Assembly (NCBI GenBank): GCA_900544265.1
Contig: UQUQ01000004.1
Span: 1-64,000 of the forward strand
Length of the DNA: 64,000 nucleotides
DNA from: an uncultured Alistipes sp.
Lineage (GTDB): Bacteria; Bacteroidota; Bacteroidia; Bacteroidales; Rikenellaceae
Direction of reading: 5' to 3'
A program made the translations under genes and the position numbers. The notes under the pieces were generated by a model. The model was not told the DNA's origin, did not search any database, and saw only the letters and a program-made list of their open reading frames with translations. Of the stretch, positions 63,390-64,000 are shown in pieces. Each line of letters starts with the position of its first letter. Position 1 is the stretch's first letter.

Positions 63390-64000
63390 ATGAAAAAGCA
63401 GGAGCGCCCGACGGAAGAGGGGCGCACGCCACAACCGGAGACTCCGGCAAACGAACGACCCGAACCACATCACCACCCCGCCGGCGAGGCGGCTGTCCCG
63501 CAGCAGGACGTCGCGGCCGAACCCGTATCGGAAGGCTCCGGATCCGCCGTCCGTGCATCGGAATGCGTCACAGCCGAAGGCTCCGCAGACCATACGGCCG
63601 CGGCCGCCGTTCGTTTCTCCGGCCTGCGCGAGCGGCTCGCAGCCCGCAGGCAGGCGCTGCTCAGGCGCATCGAATACAGGCGGCTCAAGCGCATCCGCAA
63701 ACGCACCGTCCCGGCCTACACCCACTGCAAGAACTGCGGCGAGCGGCTCCAGGGCATGTATTGCAGCCGCTGCGGACAGTATGCGCTCGACATCGAGCAG
63801 CCCTTCTGGAAATACATCCGGCAATATTTCGAGAACGTCTACCAGTTCGACAGCAAGGTGTGGCAGACGCTCTGGCTGCTCTTCCGCCGCCCGGGGCTGC
63901 TGACCTGCGAGTTCAACGCCGGGAAGATCAACTCCTACGTCCATCCCTTCCGGCTCTACATGTTCATCTCGGTGATCTTCTTCACGCTCTTCTTCATGTT
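63390..64000 (+). CDS. DUF3667-family membrane protein, 3' end beyond the window
   Basis: The first 203 residues of a DUF3667 protein. A long disordered N-terminus (about residues 1-105, rich in Pro, Glu, Ala and Arg) precedes a CxxC...CxxC zinc-ribbon (HCKNCGERLQGMYCSRCGQ). The family core follows: FENVYQFDSKVWQTLWLLFRRPG, then NSYVHPFRLYMFISVIFF, which enters the first transmembrane helix where the window ends. The family is common in Bacteroidetes and has no known function; it is probably an inner-membrane protein. The long charged N-terminal extension is unusual. Partial at the right edge. Confidence 0.9.
   Translation, partial: MKKQERPTEEGRTPQPETPANERPEPHHHPAGEAAVPQQDVAAEPVSEGSGSAVRASECVTAEGSADHTAAAAVRFSGLRERLAARRQALLRRIEYRRLKRIRKRTVPAYTHCKNCGERLQGMYCSRCGQYALDIEQPFWKYIRQYFENVYQFDSKVWQTLWLLFRRPGLLTCEFNAGKINSYVHPFRLYMFISVIFFTLFFM

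Overview
The window looks like chromosomal DNA of a GC-rich Bacteroidales bacterium, most likely Alistipes (Rikenellaceae) or a close relative. The signs are TAnnTTTG promoter boxes with upstream TTTG, few Shine-Dalgarno sequences, a SusC-type TonB-dependent receptor, BACON and DUF3575/DUF3868-type proteins, an ATP-type PEP carboxykinase, a class-3 (archaeal-type) ProRS, and a fused glycogen synthase-phosphorylase. The genus is inferred; no rRNA gene is present.

Layout. (1) 1-3334 is an AT-rich accessory segment: a tyrosine recombinase, an HD-domain dGTPase-like protein, and an overlapping poly(A)-polymerase-head nucleotidyltransferase. A decayed SDR pseudogene (3688-4099), palindromes, a small antitoxin-like ORF and a probable small RNA (about 4628-4794) lie beside it. 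(2) 5056-15009 is mostly core: flavin reductase, an AlkZ-like winged-helix protein, proS, a CDF cation exporter, an ECF sigma factor followed by a 49-residue ORF, and a three-gene outer-membrane cluster (DUF3575, DUF3868-like, OmpA-like lipoprotein). (3) 15164-25722, minus strand, holds an HdeD-like protein and a uronate-polysaccharide utilisation operon: nagB-like, a broken susC fused in frame to a truncated PL6 lyase, a PL17/PL15-type heparinase-fold lyase, a beta-helix lipoprotein and a second beta-helix protein. No susD is present. (4) 26187-34100 has two tRNA-Ser genes, two envelope proteins, a flavodoxin-like protein, a Cys-rich lipoprotein, and the operon lolE-like, ubiE/menG, LEA-like, SPOR-like. 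(5) 34253-39588 is a co-directional run: SDR, membrane zinc peptidase, SGNH protein, MBOAT acyltransferase and PAP2 phosphatase, suggesting surface-glycan O-acylation. (6) 39635-52656 carries a BACON nuclease, lysS, tpiA, a PepSY-like protein, a GH5 mannanase, a GH29 fucosidase, pckA and hemW. (7) 52801-61979 is the glycogen locus: GT3-GT35 fusion, debranching enzyme with a histone-H1-like tail, GT4, and GH57. (8) 62212-64000 has a divergent HxlR regulator and DJ-1/PfpI gene, and a DUF3667 protein cut by the window edge.

The best candidates for something undescribed are the recombinase-linked dGTPase + nucleotidyltransferase pair, a possible anti-phage nucleotide system, and the single-polypeptide glycogen synthase-phosphorylase followed by the tailed debranching enzyme. 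The SusC-PL6 chimera is either a real deletion fusion or an assembly artefact. Several intergenic gaps carry GC-rich minisatellites, including one in the apparent 5' leader of pckA.
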